From NCBI GenBank assembly GCA_903884505.1, contig CAISET010000016.1, positions 1 to 64,000 on the forward strand: 64,000 bases of DNA, written 5' to 3'. The notes under the pieces were generated by a model that searched no databases, was not told where the DNA came from, and worked only from the letters and a program-made list of their open reading frames with translations. Shown here piece by piece: positions 16,614 to 25,432 of this stretch; the stretch's first letter is position 1, and the number at the start of each line of letters is the position of its first letter. The DNA comes from an uncultured Microcaldota archaeon (GTDB lineage: Archaea; Micrarchaeota; Micrarchaeia; Burarchaeales; Fermentimicrarchaeaceae). A program made the translations under genes and the position numbers.

Positions 16614-17202
16614 CCCGTCTGAGGATTGCCGGCTTTTTCAGCGTGAAGTCTATTACGGTCGAGCCTTCGCCCCAGCGAGTCGGCCCGCCGTCAATCACAG
16701 CGGCAGCGGAGTTCCGCAGCTTTGCAGGGACGTCTTCCAGGCGCAACGGCGCTTTCGCGCCCGAGAGGTTCGCGCTCGTTGCGGTGATGGGAAACTGGAG
16801 CTGGCGGATTACCGTGGTGACAAAAATGTGGTGGGGAATGCGGATGCCAACCTTGCCGTCGGGCGCAATAGGCTTGGGGAGGCCTGGCTTTGCATTCAGG
16901 ATTGCGGTGAATGGGCCAGGGAGGAGCTGCTGCAGGTTTAGTGAAACCTCATCGGAAAGCTCGGCGTATCTGCGCATCATCTCCAATTCCGAGACTATTA
17001 TCGAGATTGGCTTCGCGTCGTCCCGCCCTTTGGCTGCAACCACGTCCTCAACCGCCTTCTCGTCAAGCGCGTTCGCCCCGAGCCCGTAGAGCGTGTCCGT
17101 GGGGTAGATAACCAGCTTGCCTGCGAGCAGCGCTTCCTTCGCCGCAACTAAGGCATCGTCGTAGTTCTTCCAGCCCTCAAGGGAGAAGACGTTTGAGCTC
17201 AT
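16570..17202 (-). CDS. L-threonylcarbamoyladenylate synthase (Sua5/YrdC)
   Basis: Makes threonylcarbamoyl-AMP from threonine, bicarbonate and ATP, the first step of the t6A37 tRNA modification. The later KEOPS step is represented in this window by Pcc1 (38968). The 210-aa protein is the YrdC domain only. Visible blocks are LVIYPTDTLYGLGANAL, the K-G-R-D substrate loop AKGRDDAKPIS, the LPGPFTAIL segment and ITATSANLSG. No C-terminal Sua5 domain is present. The stop of the upstream gene overlaps its ATG (17199-17202). Confidence 0.93.
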   Translation of the reverse strand: MSSNVFSLEGWKNYDDALVAAKEALLAGKLVIYPTDTLYGLGANALDEKAVEDVVAAKGRDDAKPISIIVSELEMMRRYAELSDEVSLNLQQLLPGPFTAILNAKPGLPKPIAPDGKVGIRIPHHIFVTTVIRQLQFPITATSANLSGAKAPLRLEDVPAKLRNSAAAVIDGGPTRWGEGSTVIDFTLKKPAILRRGANCELAEEIIGSQ

Positions 17203-18797
17203 ACTTCCATCTCCCTCACATCCAGCCTTAGGCCGGTGCGCTTCTGCAGCTTCTCGATGTTCTTCCCCTTCCTGCCGATAACCGAGGGGATGTCGTGCGG
17301 GTGGAGGAAGAGGATGGCCTTTCCCGCGCCGAGCTGCTCTATCCTGAACTCCCTGCTAACCATGCGCGAAATCAGCGCGTGCAGCTTCTCCTCCCCGAAG
17401 CGCCTCTGGAGCTTCTCGCCCCGGGAGACCGGGAGAATCACTGTTTCGTCGCCGAACTTGTAAATCTCATACTCGGAATCGCCGGTCTCGAAGTCCTTCA
17501 CCTCGATCACCGGGCGGGCGAGGTCCTCCTCCCGCATCCCGTAGGGCACCTTGACGCGGAAGTCGAGCTCGTAGACCTTCTGCACGTGCCCGTCCTTGAT
17601 GAAAATCACCGTATCCACGATTTGCGGAATGACTCCGAGGTCTATGCGCCCGAGGAACCGGTGGATTGCGTCGATTGGCTTGCTCGCATGCACTACGCCG
17701 ACCATTCCAACGCCTGCGAGCCTCATGTCCGTGTAGATGCGGAAGTCCTCGGTCTTCCTCATCTCATCGTAAACCGTGTAGTCCGGGCGGACAAGGAGAA
17801 GGATGTCGCTGGATTTTTCGAATGAGCCTTCCAGCGGCGCGTACTGCGTTATCTCATCGACCACCTGCAGGTCCCTTGGAGACTCCAAGGTCTTTACGAT
17901 TTTTTTCTTCGCCAGGTAAAATTCCGCGAGGGCTGCGGTGAAAGTGCTTTTCCCTGCGCCTGGGGGCCCGCAGATTATCACGCCCTCCGCCCGCTCGCTG
18001 AGCCTGTCCTTCAGTTTTTTGGAGAGGGGGTAGTCTTCGAGTGAAAGCTTCAGCAGGGGCCGTACGACTGTAATCTCAAAGCCATCGGAGAACGGGGGCC
18101 TGGCGAGCGCGCACCTGTATTCGCGCAGCTGCACCACGGTTGCGCCCTTGCGGTCTATCTCGATGAATGCGTCTGCGCCGCCGCCGCTTTTCGCGGTCTC
18201 CACTATCTCCTTCGACATCTCCTGCAGCTCCTCCTTCGTTAGCTTCTGCTCGCCTACCTGCACGAGATTTATGCTGCCCGGCTTTCCCACTTTCGCAAGG
18301 GGCAGGCAGTTTTCCTTCAGGTGGATGGAGAGCGTGTCCGGGGTGAAGAAGCGCTTGAAGGTAAGCTCCCTCTCGATGACCTCTGCCTCGATGAATAGGA
18401 CGTCGATGCCCTCTGCAATCGCCACCTGGTGCTGCACCTTGTCCGAGGTGATGAGCGTGGCCTTGTGCTCGCGCGCGATGCCGCGGATGAGCGCGTCTAT
18501 CTCGCCCATCCTCTTCGCACCCCGGATGTGCATCGTCTCTGGGCGCTCGCCTTCGTATTCGAGCTTGATCTCGCCCTTCTTTGAGAATTCGACAAGCGCC
18601 TGTATCTCGCTCAGCCCCGCGTCCCCGGTCTCCCTTCCTATGTTTGCCTGGTGCTCGAGCTCTGAGAGGACGGCGTGGGGAAGGATTATCTTGGCGCCCT
18701 TCAATTCGCCCTTCCTTACCATCTCCGTGATTCTTCCATCGACTATTACGCTGGTGTCCGGAACAACTGTCTTCATGTTATCTACTCCATCGCCCAA
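17199..18797 (-). CDS. PIN-PilT ATPase-KH protein (COG1855)
   Basis: A three-part protein of 532 aa. A PIN nuclease domain covers about residues 8-140 (VVPDTSVIVDGRIT, ALIRGIAREHKATLITSDK). A PilT/VirB11-type ATPase covers about 245-420, with Walker A ICGPPGAGKST and Walker B-like ILLLVRPDYTVYDEMRKTED. A C-terminal KH domain includes IPSVIGRKGKNIEKLQKRTG. The architecture is typical of archaea, where it is an RNA-binding ATPase of unknown job, probably in RNA processing. The start may be the ATG at 18776 (MKTVVPDTS) rather than 18797. It heads an overlapping run with the Sua5, Mtq2-like and TrmJ-like genes. Confidence 0.92.
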   Translation of the reverse strand: MGDGVDNMKTVVPDTSVIVDGRITEMVRKGELKGAKIILPHAVLSELEHQANIGRETGDAGLSEIQALVEFSKKGEIKLEYEGERPETMHIRGAKRMGEIDALIRGIAREHKATLITSDKVQHQVAIAEGIDVLFIEAEVIERELTFKRFFTPDTLSIHLKENCLPLAKVGKPGSINLVQVGEQKLTKEELQEMSKEIVETAKSGGGADAFIEIDRKGATVVQLREYRCALARPPFSDGFEITVVRPLLKLSLEDYPLSKKLKDRLSERAEGVIICGPPGAGKSTFTAALAEFYLAKKKIVKTLESPRDLQVVDEITQYAPLEGSFEKSSDILLLVRPDYTVYDEMRKTEDFRIYTDMRLAGVGMVGVVHASKPIDAIHRFLGRIDLGVIPQIVDTVIFIKDGHVQKVYELDFRVKVPYGMREEDLARPVIEVKDFETGDSEYEIYKFGDETVILPVSRGEKLQRRFGEEKLHALISRMVSREFRIEQLGAGKAILFLHPHDIPSVIGRKGKNIEKLQKRTGLRLDVREMEV

Positions 18798-18870
18798 CCT
18801 CCCGAAGGAGCATGGGCGGCGGATAAATTGGGGGAGTTATATAATATTAGGTGATGGGGCTGAGGCCTTG

Positions 18871-19968
18871 TCATCTGGTCATGTCCTCATCTGGCGGCGG
18901 GAGTGTCTCGTCGTCTTCTGGCGGCAGGACCTCCTCGTCTTCCACTGGCGGCTGCCTCTCGTACTCCTTGTAAGCCCTCATAATCAGCTCTTTCGTAGTC
19001 TCATTCTTCGTCCCAAGGAAGGCGCGGTCTATCTCCTCCCACTGCTCTGCGTCTATCAGCGCCTTGAGGCAGAGCTCCACGGTAGTCCCGTATGTGGCAT
19101 ACGCGAGCGTCATGCCCAGCGGCTCCCACATCTCGGCCCCCTTGAGCGCTAAAACACAGTCTGCCGCAGTCTCATCATTTTCCGTTCCCCTTAGGGCCGT
19201 GTTCATCTCATTCCATTTCTTCGCTGTTTTGAGCTCTAAAACGCAGGCACGTATAGTATATTCATTCTCTGTTGCTGCAAGGGCGTCGCTGATAAGATTC
19301 CACTTTTTGGCGTCTTTCAGGGCTAAAATGTATGCATCTATCAGTTTCTCGTCATCCAATATTGCGAGCTTATTGCTTATCGTGCGCCACCGCCCTGAAC
19401 GCGTGAGCTTGCTGAGCTCTTCCAACGTTGGCGTTTCAGCTTTCCCTGCCTTCTGCGGCATTGTGTTATCTTCCAGCGCATCGGTTACCTGCTTCTTGGT
19501 TGCGGCATCAACTGGCATCTCCCTCTGCTTCGGGGCTGCATCTCCGACTGTCTTGGTTATCAGCTCCCTGATTCCTCCCTTTTCTGCTTCCGGGGGCACA
19601 GCTTCTTTGGCAGGCACAGTTTCGTTTGACTTCATGGCTTCGTCCTTCGCAATCGGAATCGCCTTGACTGCTTCCGCGGGTGGGGCTTGTGATTCCGCTG
19701 CAATCGGAATCGCCTTGACTGCTTCCTGGGCCGGCTTTGGCTGCTCGGCCTTTTCCGCAGAAATCAGCAGGTAGTACCTGAGGGCGGTTTGCGCCCCTTC
19801 GATTCTCTTCGTATTGCCGGTCTTCTCGACATCGCGCAGCTTCTCTTCGAAAAATTCGGCGGGCTTGTCCTTCCGCTTATCCACCCATTTGACTATTCCG
19901 GGCTGCGTTTCCCTAAGCCTCCGGATTTCGTCCTCTTTTGTTGCAGGCTGGACTGCGATTGCTGCCAT
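18871..19968 (-). CDS. Unrecognised protein with five 29-residue Trp repeats
   Basis: I recognise no family. The 365-aa protein has a charged helical N-terminus (residues 1-75), a low-complexity Pro/Ala/Glu linker (about 75-180) in which EAVKAIPIA occurs twice, and then five tandem repeats of 29 residues (about 192-337). Each begins with a W two or three residues in: GRWRTISNKL, KKWNLISDAL, KKWNEMNTAL, EMWEPLGMTL and EQWEEIDRAF. Each ends near a (L/V)-x-A-L-K-x-A helix. The pattern suggests a helical-hairpin solenoid. The acidic tail is rich in Pro, Glu and Asp. A TATA-like element at 19990-19999 lies about 27 nt from the ATG, so the gene is probably leaderless and monocistronic. Confidence 0.75.
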   Translation of the reverse strand: MAAIAVQPATKEDEIRRLRETQPGIVKWVDKRKDKPAEFFEEKLRDVEKTGNTKRIEGAQTALRYYLLISAEKAEQPKPAQEAVKAIPIAAESQAPPAEAVKAIPIAKDEAMKSNETVPAKEAVPPEAEKGGIRELITKTVGDAAPKQREMPVDAATKKQVTDALEDNTMPQKAGKAETPTLEELSKLTRSGRWRTISNKLAILDDEKLIDAYILALKDAKKWNLISDALAATENEYTIRACVLELKTAKKWNEMNTALRGTENDETAADCVLALKGAEMWEPLGMTLAYATYGTTVELCLKALIDAEQWEEIDRAFLGTKNETTKELIMRAYKEYERQPPVEDEEVLPPEDDETLPPPDEDMTR

Positions 19969-19988
19969 ATCGGTTTTTGCTCATTTCG

Positions 19989-20070
19989 AGTATAAATAAG
20001 GGTGCGCGGAACGGCGTATGTTAGACACTTAACGAAGTCGTGTTCGTCGAAGCGCAACCCTTTTAAATCT
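19989..20070. promoter_or_regulatory. Divergent promoters for the repeat protein and the mevalonate operon
   Basis: TTATTTATAC on the minus strand (19990-19999) is about 27 nt from the ATG at 19968. CTTTTAAATCTA on the plus strand (20060-20071) is about 26 nt from a start near 20092, just before the regulator ATG at 20101. Two separate TATA boxes therefore face outward from this 130-bp gap. Confidence 0.5.
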
Positions 20071-20100
20071 AACTTGGGAAAACGGTAGGGTTCGGTGGTT

Positions 20101-20784
20101 ATGCTGGATAAATTGAACGTCAAAATAGCCGGCGAAATCGCGCTCTCGGAGACTCCCGGGGGCACGATGAAGAAGTGGCGTGAGATATTCGGGATCACGC
20201 AGGCCCAGCTGGGCGGGCACCTTAAGATTTCCGCATCCACGATTAGCGATTACGAGGGAAACAGGAGGAAATCGCCCGGAATAGCGGTTGTCAGGAGGTT
20301 CGTGGATGCCATTATCGCAATAGACCAGGACAAGGGCGGGAGCGTAACCAAGAGGTTCAAGGAAGAGGAGCCGCAGGCGAAGTTCTTCGAGACCGGCGAG
20401 TTCAGGGAGAGCGTGAATGCCGCGGACTTCGCGAAATTGATTGACGCGAAAGTCGTCGTCAACAGCGAGATAATCGGGGAGAAGAAGCTCTACGGGTACA
20501 CGCTTATGGATTCGATAAAGGTCATACTTGAGATGCCGTACACGGAATTCCCCAAGCTTTACGGCTCAAGCGCCGAGAGGGCCTTTGTCTTCACAGAAGT
20601 GTCTACTGGCAGGTCGCCAATGGTGGTTGTCCGCGTGACGCAGATGAAGCCCAGCGTAATCGTCCTGCACAAGCTGGAGAAGGTGGACAAGCTGGCCGTG
20701 AAGATTGCGCAGGTGGAGAAGATACCGATTTTGACAACGAAGCTGGAATTGGCTGAGTTGAAAGAAAGGTTGAACAAGATATGA
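20101..20784 (+). CDS. HTH transcriptional regulator of the mevalonate operon (COG1709-like)
   Basis: A 227-aa protein with an N-terminal HTH of the XRE kind (about residues 22-68: [35 protein letters not shown]), followed by a larger C-terminal domain of unknown ligand. This archaeal family is frequently located upstream of HMG-CoA synthase and thiolase, so control of lipid precursor synthesis is likely though unproven. The start is the ATG at 20101; a GTG at 20095 is possible. The stop overlaps the HMG-CoA synthase ATG (ATGA at 20781-20784). Confidence 0.82.
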   Translation: MLDKLNVKIAGEIALSETPGGTMKKWREIFGITQAQLGGHLKISASTISDYEGNRRKSPGIAVVRRFVDAIIAIDQDKGGSVTKRFKEEEPQAKFFETGEFRESVNAADFAKLIDAKVVVNSEIIGEKKLYGYTLMDSIKVILEMPYTEFPKLYGSSAERAFVFTEVSTGRSPMVVVRVTQMKPSVIVLHKLEKVDKLAVKIAQVEKIPILTTKLELAELKERLNKI

Positions 20785-21833
20785 ACGGCAAAACGGTTGG
20801 AATTGTAGGCTACGGCTCCTATGTCCCCAAATTCAGGATTGACGCCGAGGAGATCACCCGGATTTGGGGAGAGGAAGCCAAGCGGGTGAAGGAGGGCTTG
20901 GGAATACAGGAGAAGAGCGTGCCCGACATTGATGAGGATGCCGCGACTCTCGCGGTTGAGGCTGCGAGGAATGCGGTTAAGCATGCGGGGATTGACTCGA
21001 AGGAGATTGGCGCGCTCTATGTCGGGAGCGAGTCCCACCCCTATGCGGTGAAGCCGACTGCGACAATTGTTGCTGAGGCGATTGGTGCGACGCCGAATTT
21101 GACTGCCGTTGACATGGAGTTTGCGTGCAAGGCAGGGACTGCTGCGATACAGTGCTGCATGGGGATGTGCGTTGCTGGGATGTTCAAATACGGCATGGCA
21201 ATCGGCTCGGACACCTCGCAGGGAAGGCCGGGGGATGCGCTGGAATATTCCGCCGGTGCTGGCGCTGCTGCCTTCATAATCGGGACTGAGAACCTTGTTG
21301 CTGAGATTGAGGCGACCTGCTCGTTTACGACTGACACGCCTGACTTCTGGAGGAGGCCTGGCGCGGATTTCCCGTCGCATGGGGGAAGGTTCACCGGGGA
21401 GCCGGCTTATTTCAAGCATGTGATTTCCGCGAGCAAGATGCTGATTGAGAAGACCGGGGTGAAGCCTGCTGAGCTGGATTATGCTGTCTTCCACCAGCCC
21501 AATGGAAAGTTCCCGCTTCAGGCCGCGAAGATGCTGGGGATTCCTGCCGAGAAGGTGAAGCAGGGGCTTATTACGCCGTATATCGGAAACACCTATTCGG
21601 CTGCGAGCTTGCTGGGGCTCAATTCGGTTCTTGATGTTGCAAAGCCCGGGGAGAGGATTCTGATGACCTCCTTCGGCAGCGGCGCAGGAAGCGACGCATT
21701 CCTCATCCGCGTGCTGGACGGGATTGAGAAGAAGCGCGGAAGGGCAAGGAGCTTGCAGAGCTATGTTGATGAGAAGGAGTATGTGGAATACGGCGTGTAT
21801 GTCAAGCACCGCCGCAAGTTGAAGAGTTTGTAG
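20781..21833 (+). CDS. Hydroxymethylglutaryl-CoA synthase (archaeal)
   Basis: Condenses acetoacetyl-CoA with acetyl-CoA to HMG-CoA, the committed entry into mevalonate and thus archaeal isoprenoid lipids. The 350-aa protein has the thiolase fold, with the acyl-accepting Cys116 in [11 protein letters not shown], the Gly-rich turn [15 protein letters not shown] and the late HQPNGKFP (catalytic His). Length and motifs match archaeal HMG-CoA synthase rather than the 400-aa bacterial MvaS. Placed between the regulator and a thiolase, all with overlap or 3-bp spacing. Confidence 0.95.
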   Translation: MNGKTVGIVGYGSYVPKFRIDAEEITRIWGEEAKRVKEGLGIQEKSVPDIDEDAATLAVEAARNAVKHAGIDSKEIGALYVGSESHPYAVKPTATIVAEAIGATPNLTAVDMEFACKAGTAAIQCCMGMCVAGMFKYGMAIGSDTSQGRPGDALEYSAGAGAAAFIIGTENLVAEIEATCSFTTDTPDFWRRPGADFPSHGGRFTGEPAYFKHVISASKMLIEKTGVKPAELDYAVFHQPNGKFPLQAAKMLGIPAEKVKQGLITPYIGNTYSAASLLGLNSVLDVAKPGERILMTSFGSGAGSDAFLIRVLDGIEKKRGRARSLQSYVDEKEYVEYGVYVKHRRKLKSL

Positions 21834-21836
21834 TTG

Positions 21837-23009
21837 ATGATTATGAGACGTGTTGCGATTGTTGGAGTGGGGATGACGGAATTCGGGGAGCACTGGGAGC
21901 TTGGCTACCGCGAGCTCGTCGCCCAGGCAGGCGTAAGGGCGATTGAGGATGCGAAGCTGCAGGGAGTGAAGATTGATGCGCTTTACGGCGGGACCATGGC
22001 TGCGGGGAAGCTCATAGGCCAGGAGCACATCACCGCGCTCATTGCGGATTACATGGGCCTGAACCCGATTCCTGCGACCAGGGTGGAGGCTGCGTGCGCG
22101 AGCGGCGGAGTGGCGCTGAGAACCGGCTATATGGCTGTCGCGAGCGGGATGCATGATGTTGTCGTGGTTGGAGGCGCGGAGAAGATGACGGACGTGCCGA
22201 CAGGCGAGGCGGCTATCGCGCTGGGAGGCGCCGGCGACCAGGAATGGGAGCTGTTCATGGGCGCGACTTTCCCGGCGCTCTATGCGCTTGCCGCGAGAAG
22301 GCACATGTATGAATACGGGACGACGCGCGAGATGCTGGCGAGCGTTGCCGTGAAGAACCATGCGAACGGGGCGAAGAACCCCTATGCGCACTTCAGGAAG
22401 GAGATTTCGCTTCAAGCGGTCCTGGATTCCAAGATGATTGCCGACCCGCTCACGATTTTCGACTGCTCGCCGATTTCAGACGGCGCGGCAGCGGTCATTC
22501 TCATGCCTCTGGAGAAGGCGAAGGAGCACACGGACATGCCGATTGAGATTCTTGCGAGCACGCAGGCGAGCGACACGCTTGCCCTGCATTCGAGGAAGTC
22601 GCTCACCGAGCTGATGGCGACGAAGGTTGCGGTGAGGCGGGCATTAGAGGCCACTAAGATGACGCCAAAGGACATTGATGTGTGCGAAGTGCACGACTGC
22701 TTCACGATTGCGGAGATAATGGCGATTGAGGATTTGGGGTTCTTTGAGAAAGGAAAGGGGGGGCAAGCCACGCTTGACGGAGAAACTGCGCTCAACTCCA
22801 AAATCTCCATCAACACGAGCGGCGGGCTGAAGGCTTGCGGGCACCCGGTGGGGGCCACGGGAGTTAAGCAGGCGGTTGAAATCACGTGGCAGCTCCGCGG
22901 GGAGGCGCAGAATGGGCGGCAGGTGAAGGGCGCGGAGATTGGGATGACGCACAATGTCGGCGGAAGCGGCGCGACGTGCGTAATCCACGTGATGAAGAGG
23001 GCGGATTAA
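21837..23009 (+). CDS. Acetyl-CoA C-acetyltransferase (archaeal thiolase)
   Basis: Supplies acetoacetyl-CoA from two acetyl-CoA. The nucleophile is Cys87 in [11 protein letters not shown], and the C-terminal active-site blocks [11 protein letters not shown] and CGHPVGATG are present. It has the length (about 390 aa) and sequence style of the SCP2/archaeal thiolase branch. Starts at 21837 or at the ATG two codons later (21843, MRRVAIVG) are both possible. Lies between HMG-CoA synthase and the DUF35 gene. In methanogens these three proteins form one complex that channels acetoacetyl-CoA, and the gene order here is consistent with that. Confidence 0.94.
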   Translation: MIMRRVAIVGVGMTEFGEHWELGYRELVAQAGVRAIEDAKLQGVKIDALYGGTMAAGKLIGQEHITALIADYMGLNPIPATRVEAACASGGVALRTGYMAVASGMHDVVVVGGAEKMTDVPTGEAAIALGGAGDQEWELFMGATFPALYALAARRHMYEYGTTREMLASVAVKNHANGAKNPYAHFRKEISLQAVLDSKMIADPLTIFDCSPISDGAAAVILMPLEKAKEHTDMPIEILASTQASDTLALHSRKSLTELMATKVAVRRALEATKMTPKDIDVCEVHDCFTIAEIMAIEDLGFFEKGKGGQATLDGETALNSKISINTSGGLKACGHPVGATGVKQAVEITWQLRGEAQNGRQVKGAEIGMTHNVGGSGATCVIHVMKRAD

Positions 23010-23010
23010 A

Positions 23011-23412
23011 ATGACTGGAACTGGATTGGCGCTAACTTGGAGGAAGATTCCGGAGAGGTACAACCTGCTGGGGAGCCACTGCGATAACTGCGGGGAGAAC
23101 TTCTTCCCGATAAGGAACATCTGCCCGAACTGCAGGAGGAAAGGAAGGATGGGAGGGACGAAGTTCTCCGGGAAAGGGGTCATCTACTCGCACACTTTTG
23201 TCACGAGCCCGCCGACCGGCTTTGAGCTTGAGGCGCCCTATGCGATTGCGATTGTGCAGCTTGCCGAGGGCCCGAAGCTGACCGCGCAGATTGTGGATGG
23301 GGACTATGAGAAGGTGAAGATTGGCGCGCCTGTTGAGATGGTGTTCAGGAAGATTCAGGAGGACGGGAAGGAAGGGCTCATCCACTACGGGTTCAAGTTC
23401 AAGCTAATTTAG
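23011..23412 (+). CDS. DUF35 OB-fold/zinc-ribbon partner of thiolase and HMG-CoA synthase
   Basis: A 133-aa protein with an N-terminal rubredoxin-like zinc ribbon (CDNCGENFFPIRNICPNC, residues 24-41) and a C-terminal OB fold (about 55-130). In the characterised archaeal thiolase/HMG-CoA synthase complex the DUF35 subunit bridges the two enzymes and helps hold the CoA thioester. Position directly after the thiolase (1-bp gap) supports that role. A degenerate copy of its last 25 bp is found 17 bp beyond its stop (see the repeat at 23388-23454). Confidence 0.92.
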   Translation: MTGTGLALTWRKIPERYNLLGSHCDNCGENFFPIRNICPNCRRKGRMGGTKFSGKGVIYSHTFVTSPPTGFELEAPYAIAIVQLAEGPKLTAQIVDGDYEKVKIGAPVEMVFRKIQEDGKEGLIHYGFKFKLI

Positions 23413-23454
23413 GCGAGGAGCTCGTTGGCCGGGTTCAGATTCAAGCTTGTTTAG
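23388..23454 (+). repeat. Degenerate tandem copy of the DUF35 3' end
   Basis: Positions 23388-23412 (ending in the DUF35 stop) and 23430-23454 match at 21 of 25 bases. Translated, the first ends GFKFKLI-stop and the second would end GFRFKLV-stop. The second copy covers the stop of the convergent gene at 23451. It looks like the scar of a duplication or recombination at this boundary. Confidence 0.6.
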
Positions 23455-24359
23455 ATGAGCAGCTTGTAGGTCTTCATGAAGACCATTTTGAAGTACTTCT
23501 TGTGGAATTCGCAGGAAGGGGAGAATTCGTAGAAGACCAGCTCATTCACGTCATGGAATTCGCGGGAGATTTCCTTCACGTTGCGCTCATAGCACTTCTC
23601 TATCTGCTTAAGCAGAAGCTTCGCGTCCTTGTGGTGGTAGGCCTGGAACGGGATGTGCATGGGCATAAGGGTTATCTGGAAGAGGAGCGCGTCGCGCATG
23701 GCCTGGAACGTGGATTTCCTCATCAGGGCCTTCTCGGTGAAGAAGACGGGCATGGGGCGGTATTTCAGCGTGCCGAGCCTGTTGTAGTAGTATTCCAGCA
23801 GGTAGTCGCCGAGCCCCAGGGCGAGGACCTCCGTGTTCACGTAGAGATCCTTCAGGGCCATCATAGCCTCCCTGCCGACCGCAGTGAACAGGTCCTCGAG
23901 CTGCGCCTGCGGGAAGTCCAGCTTCTTCAGCAGGGGATAATTTTTGTAGTAGCTCGCAATGTAGCAGTCCGCGAGATGCCGGTCAAGGCCGCGCCTCCTC
24001 ATTATCGTGTGCATTATCTCATGGGCGAGCAGGCCTGCCGCTGCCTTGAGGTTCGTGGAGATGAAGGCGTTTTCTTTCGTGATTTGGATGATGATGGTCT
24101 CCTTGCCGCCCCAGGAGTAGGAAAAGGAGGTGCGCTCCTTGTTGCAGAACTGGCGGAAGATAGGCGTCTGGTGCGCTGGAAGCGGCCTGATTATCTCTGC
24201 GCAGTATTTCGGGTCGTCGATGACGAAGATTTCCAGCTCTTTGGGGATTTCGAGCAGCTCGAGCATGGAGAGGGCTTTGAGGAAATGCTTTTCGCTTGCC
24301 TTTCCCCTGCAGACGAGGCGCATGTTTCTCAGCTCCCGGATGCGCTTTTTGACTTCCAC
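23451..24359 (-). CDS. Putative zincin metallopeptidase (DUF5781-like)
   Basis: A 302-aa protein with the zinc-peptidase motif LLAHEIMHTIM (HExxH) near residues 130-140 inside a predicted helix. The surroundings (RRRGLDRHLADCYIASYY, and AMMALKDLYVNTEVLALGLG) may supply the third ligand. It resembles an archaeal family of unknown function that I remember as DUF5781. There is no signal peptide or clear membrane helix, so it is likely cytosolic. Starts with GTG at 24359. Flanked on both sides by short direct repeats. Peptidase activity is inferred only from the motif. Confidence 0.6.
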   Translation of the reverse strand: MEVKKRIRELRNMRLVCRGKASEKHFLKALSMLELLEIPKELEIFVIDDPKYCAEIIRPLPAHQTPIFRQFCNKERTSFSYSWGGKETIIIQITKENAFISTNLKAAAGLLAHEIMHTIMRRRGLDRHLADCYIASYYKNYPLLKKLDFPQAQLEDLFTAVGREAMMALKDLYVNTEVLALGLGDYLLEYYYNRLGTLKYRPMPVFFTEKALMRKSTFQAMRDALLFQITLMPMHIPFQAYHHKDAKLLLKQIEKCYERNVKEISREFHDVNELVFYEFSPSCEFHKKYFKMVFMKTYKLLI

Positions 24360-24377
24360 TTGCAGACGAGGCGCATG
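24308..24377. repeat. 17-bp direct repeat at the start of the zincin gene
   Basis: TGCAGACGAGGCGCATG occurs at 24308-24324, inside the coding start, and again at 24361-24377, just before it. The copies are 53 bp apart and out of frame with each other. Confidence 0.75.
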
Positions 24378-24379
24378 GG

Positions 24380-25432
24380 CTACCTCTCAATCCTAAGGTG
24401 ATAGCCGTGCTCCAGCTTCCTCGCCTTGGGCGCGAACTTCTGCTGCGGCTCGATCATGGTGTTCGAGAAGCCTGCTAGCTTGGCCGCGCGGATTAGGTAG
24501 GGGAAATTCACGAATGCGGCGAGCGCGCCGGGGGTGCGGAAGATGGCGCTCTGCACCTCCTCCAGCTCCTGAAGGGAGTTGAAGCCGTAGTCGAAGAAAT
24601 CGATGCGGCCCTTTGGGTGGAGCAGGGATTTGAGGGAGAGGATGGCTGAGGATGCGGCGAAAGGAACGGGAATGAGCGCGTTCTCCGGGAAGTCCTTGAA
24701 CGCGTCCATGATGAAGAAAGCCGCGGTGATGTCCGGGTGCGCGGGCTTTCGGCTCACCTCAAGGGAGAGGTGCTTGACGAATTTGCCGTCAATTTGCGAG
24801 AGCTCCCTGCTGCCGTGCGAGGCGAGGCGGGCGAATTCCCTGCGGGGGAGATGCGAACCGTTTTTGCGCGTGATTGGCGTCTTCGGATCGAGGTGGAGCG
24901 CGAGGCGGACCTCGAAGAAGCGGCCGCCGTCCCTGGTGAGAATCTGCGTTGGAAGGTCGTCAAGGAGCTCGTTTGCGCGCACCAGGAGGAAGTCGCCTTC
25001 GCTGAAGCGGAGGCTCTCGGCGTCGCACTGGGTGAAGGTGAGCTTCTTCATGTGCCTGCGAAGGAGCTTGTTCTCCCGCGCAGAATCGAGCATCTGGTAG
25101 GAGAAGTCCGCGAGGATATATTCGATGCGGGGGTAGAAGTTCGTGCCGCTCTTCTTGTCGAGCGCGAGGAGCCTGTTGAGGAAGCGGGCTGCGCTGCTGC
25201 CGTTCCCGGGCCCGAGCTCAAGGATGCGGATGGAGTAGGGGAGGGAGGAGGAAGATGCGAGCTGGGAGAGGTGCGAATGGAAATTCTCGGCTTCGGCGAA
25301 CGGGAGCGCGGTGCCGGAGGATGCGGAGGTCTGGAAATCGCGCGCGTGTTTCCCGCCGCGCTGGTAGTAGAGCCTGTTGAAGACCCGCTGCGCGTCCTGG
25401 AACGGAAGCTCGAGCAGCTTCGTTTCCATCAT
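24380..25432 (-). CDS. MidA/NDUFAF7-like SAM-dependent methyltransferase
   Basis: A 350-aa protein with a class I SAM-binding start ILELGPGNGSSAARFL (near residue 68) and the downstream acidic strand YILADFS. The segment RANELLDDLPTQIL resembles the substrate-side motif of the MidA family (NDUFAF7, an arginine methyltransferase of complex I assembly). No respiratory complex I genes are visible, so the target is open. The start ATGATGG at 25432 overlaps the Nmd3 stop, which shows translational coupling to Nmd3. Confidence 0.65.
   Translation of the reverse strand: MMETKLLELPFQDAQRVFNRLYYQRGGKHARDFQTSASSGTALPFAEAENFHSHLSQLASSSSLPYSIRILELGPGNGSSAARFLNRLLALDKKSGTNFYPRIEYILADFSYQMLDSARENKLLRRHMKKLTFTQCDAESLRFSEGDFLLVRANELLDDLPTQILTRDGGRFFEVRLALHLDPKTPITRKNGSHLPRREFARLASHGSRELSQIDGKFVKHLSLEVSRKPAHPDITAAFFIMDAFKDFPENALIPVPFAASSAILSLKSLLHPKGRIDFFDYGFNSLQELEEVQSAIFRTPGALAAFVNFPYLIRAAKLAGFSNTMIEPQQKFAPKARKLEHGYHLRIER

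Noticed and set aside
20559-22415. 618-codon open frame on the minus strand opposite HMG-CoA synthase and thiolase
   Set aside because: It is antisense to two clear enzyme genes, rich in Arg/His/Leu/Pro as expected for a GC-driven shadow frame, and has no motif.
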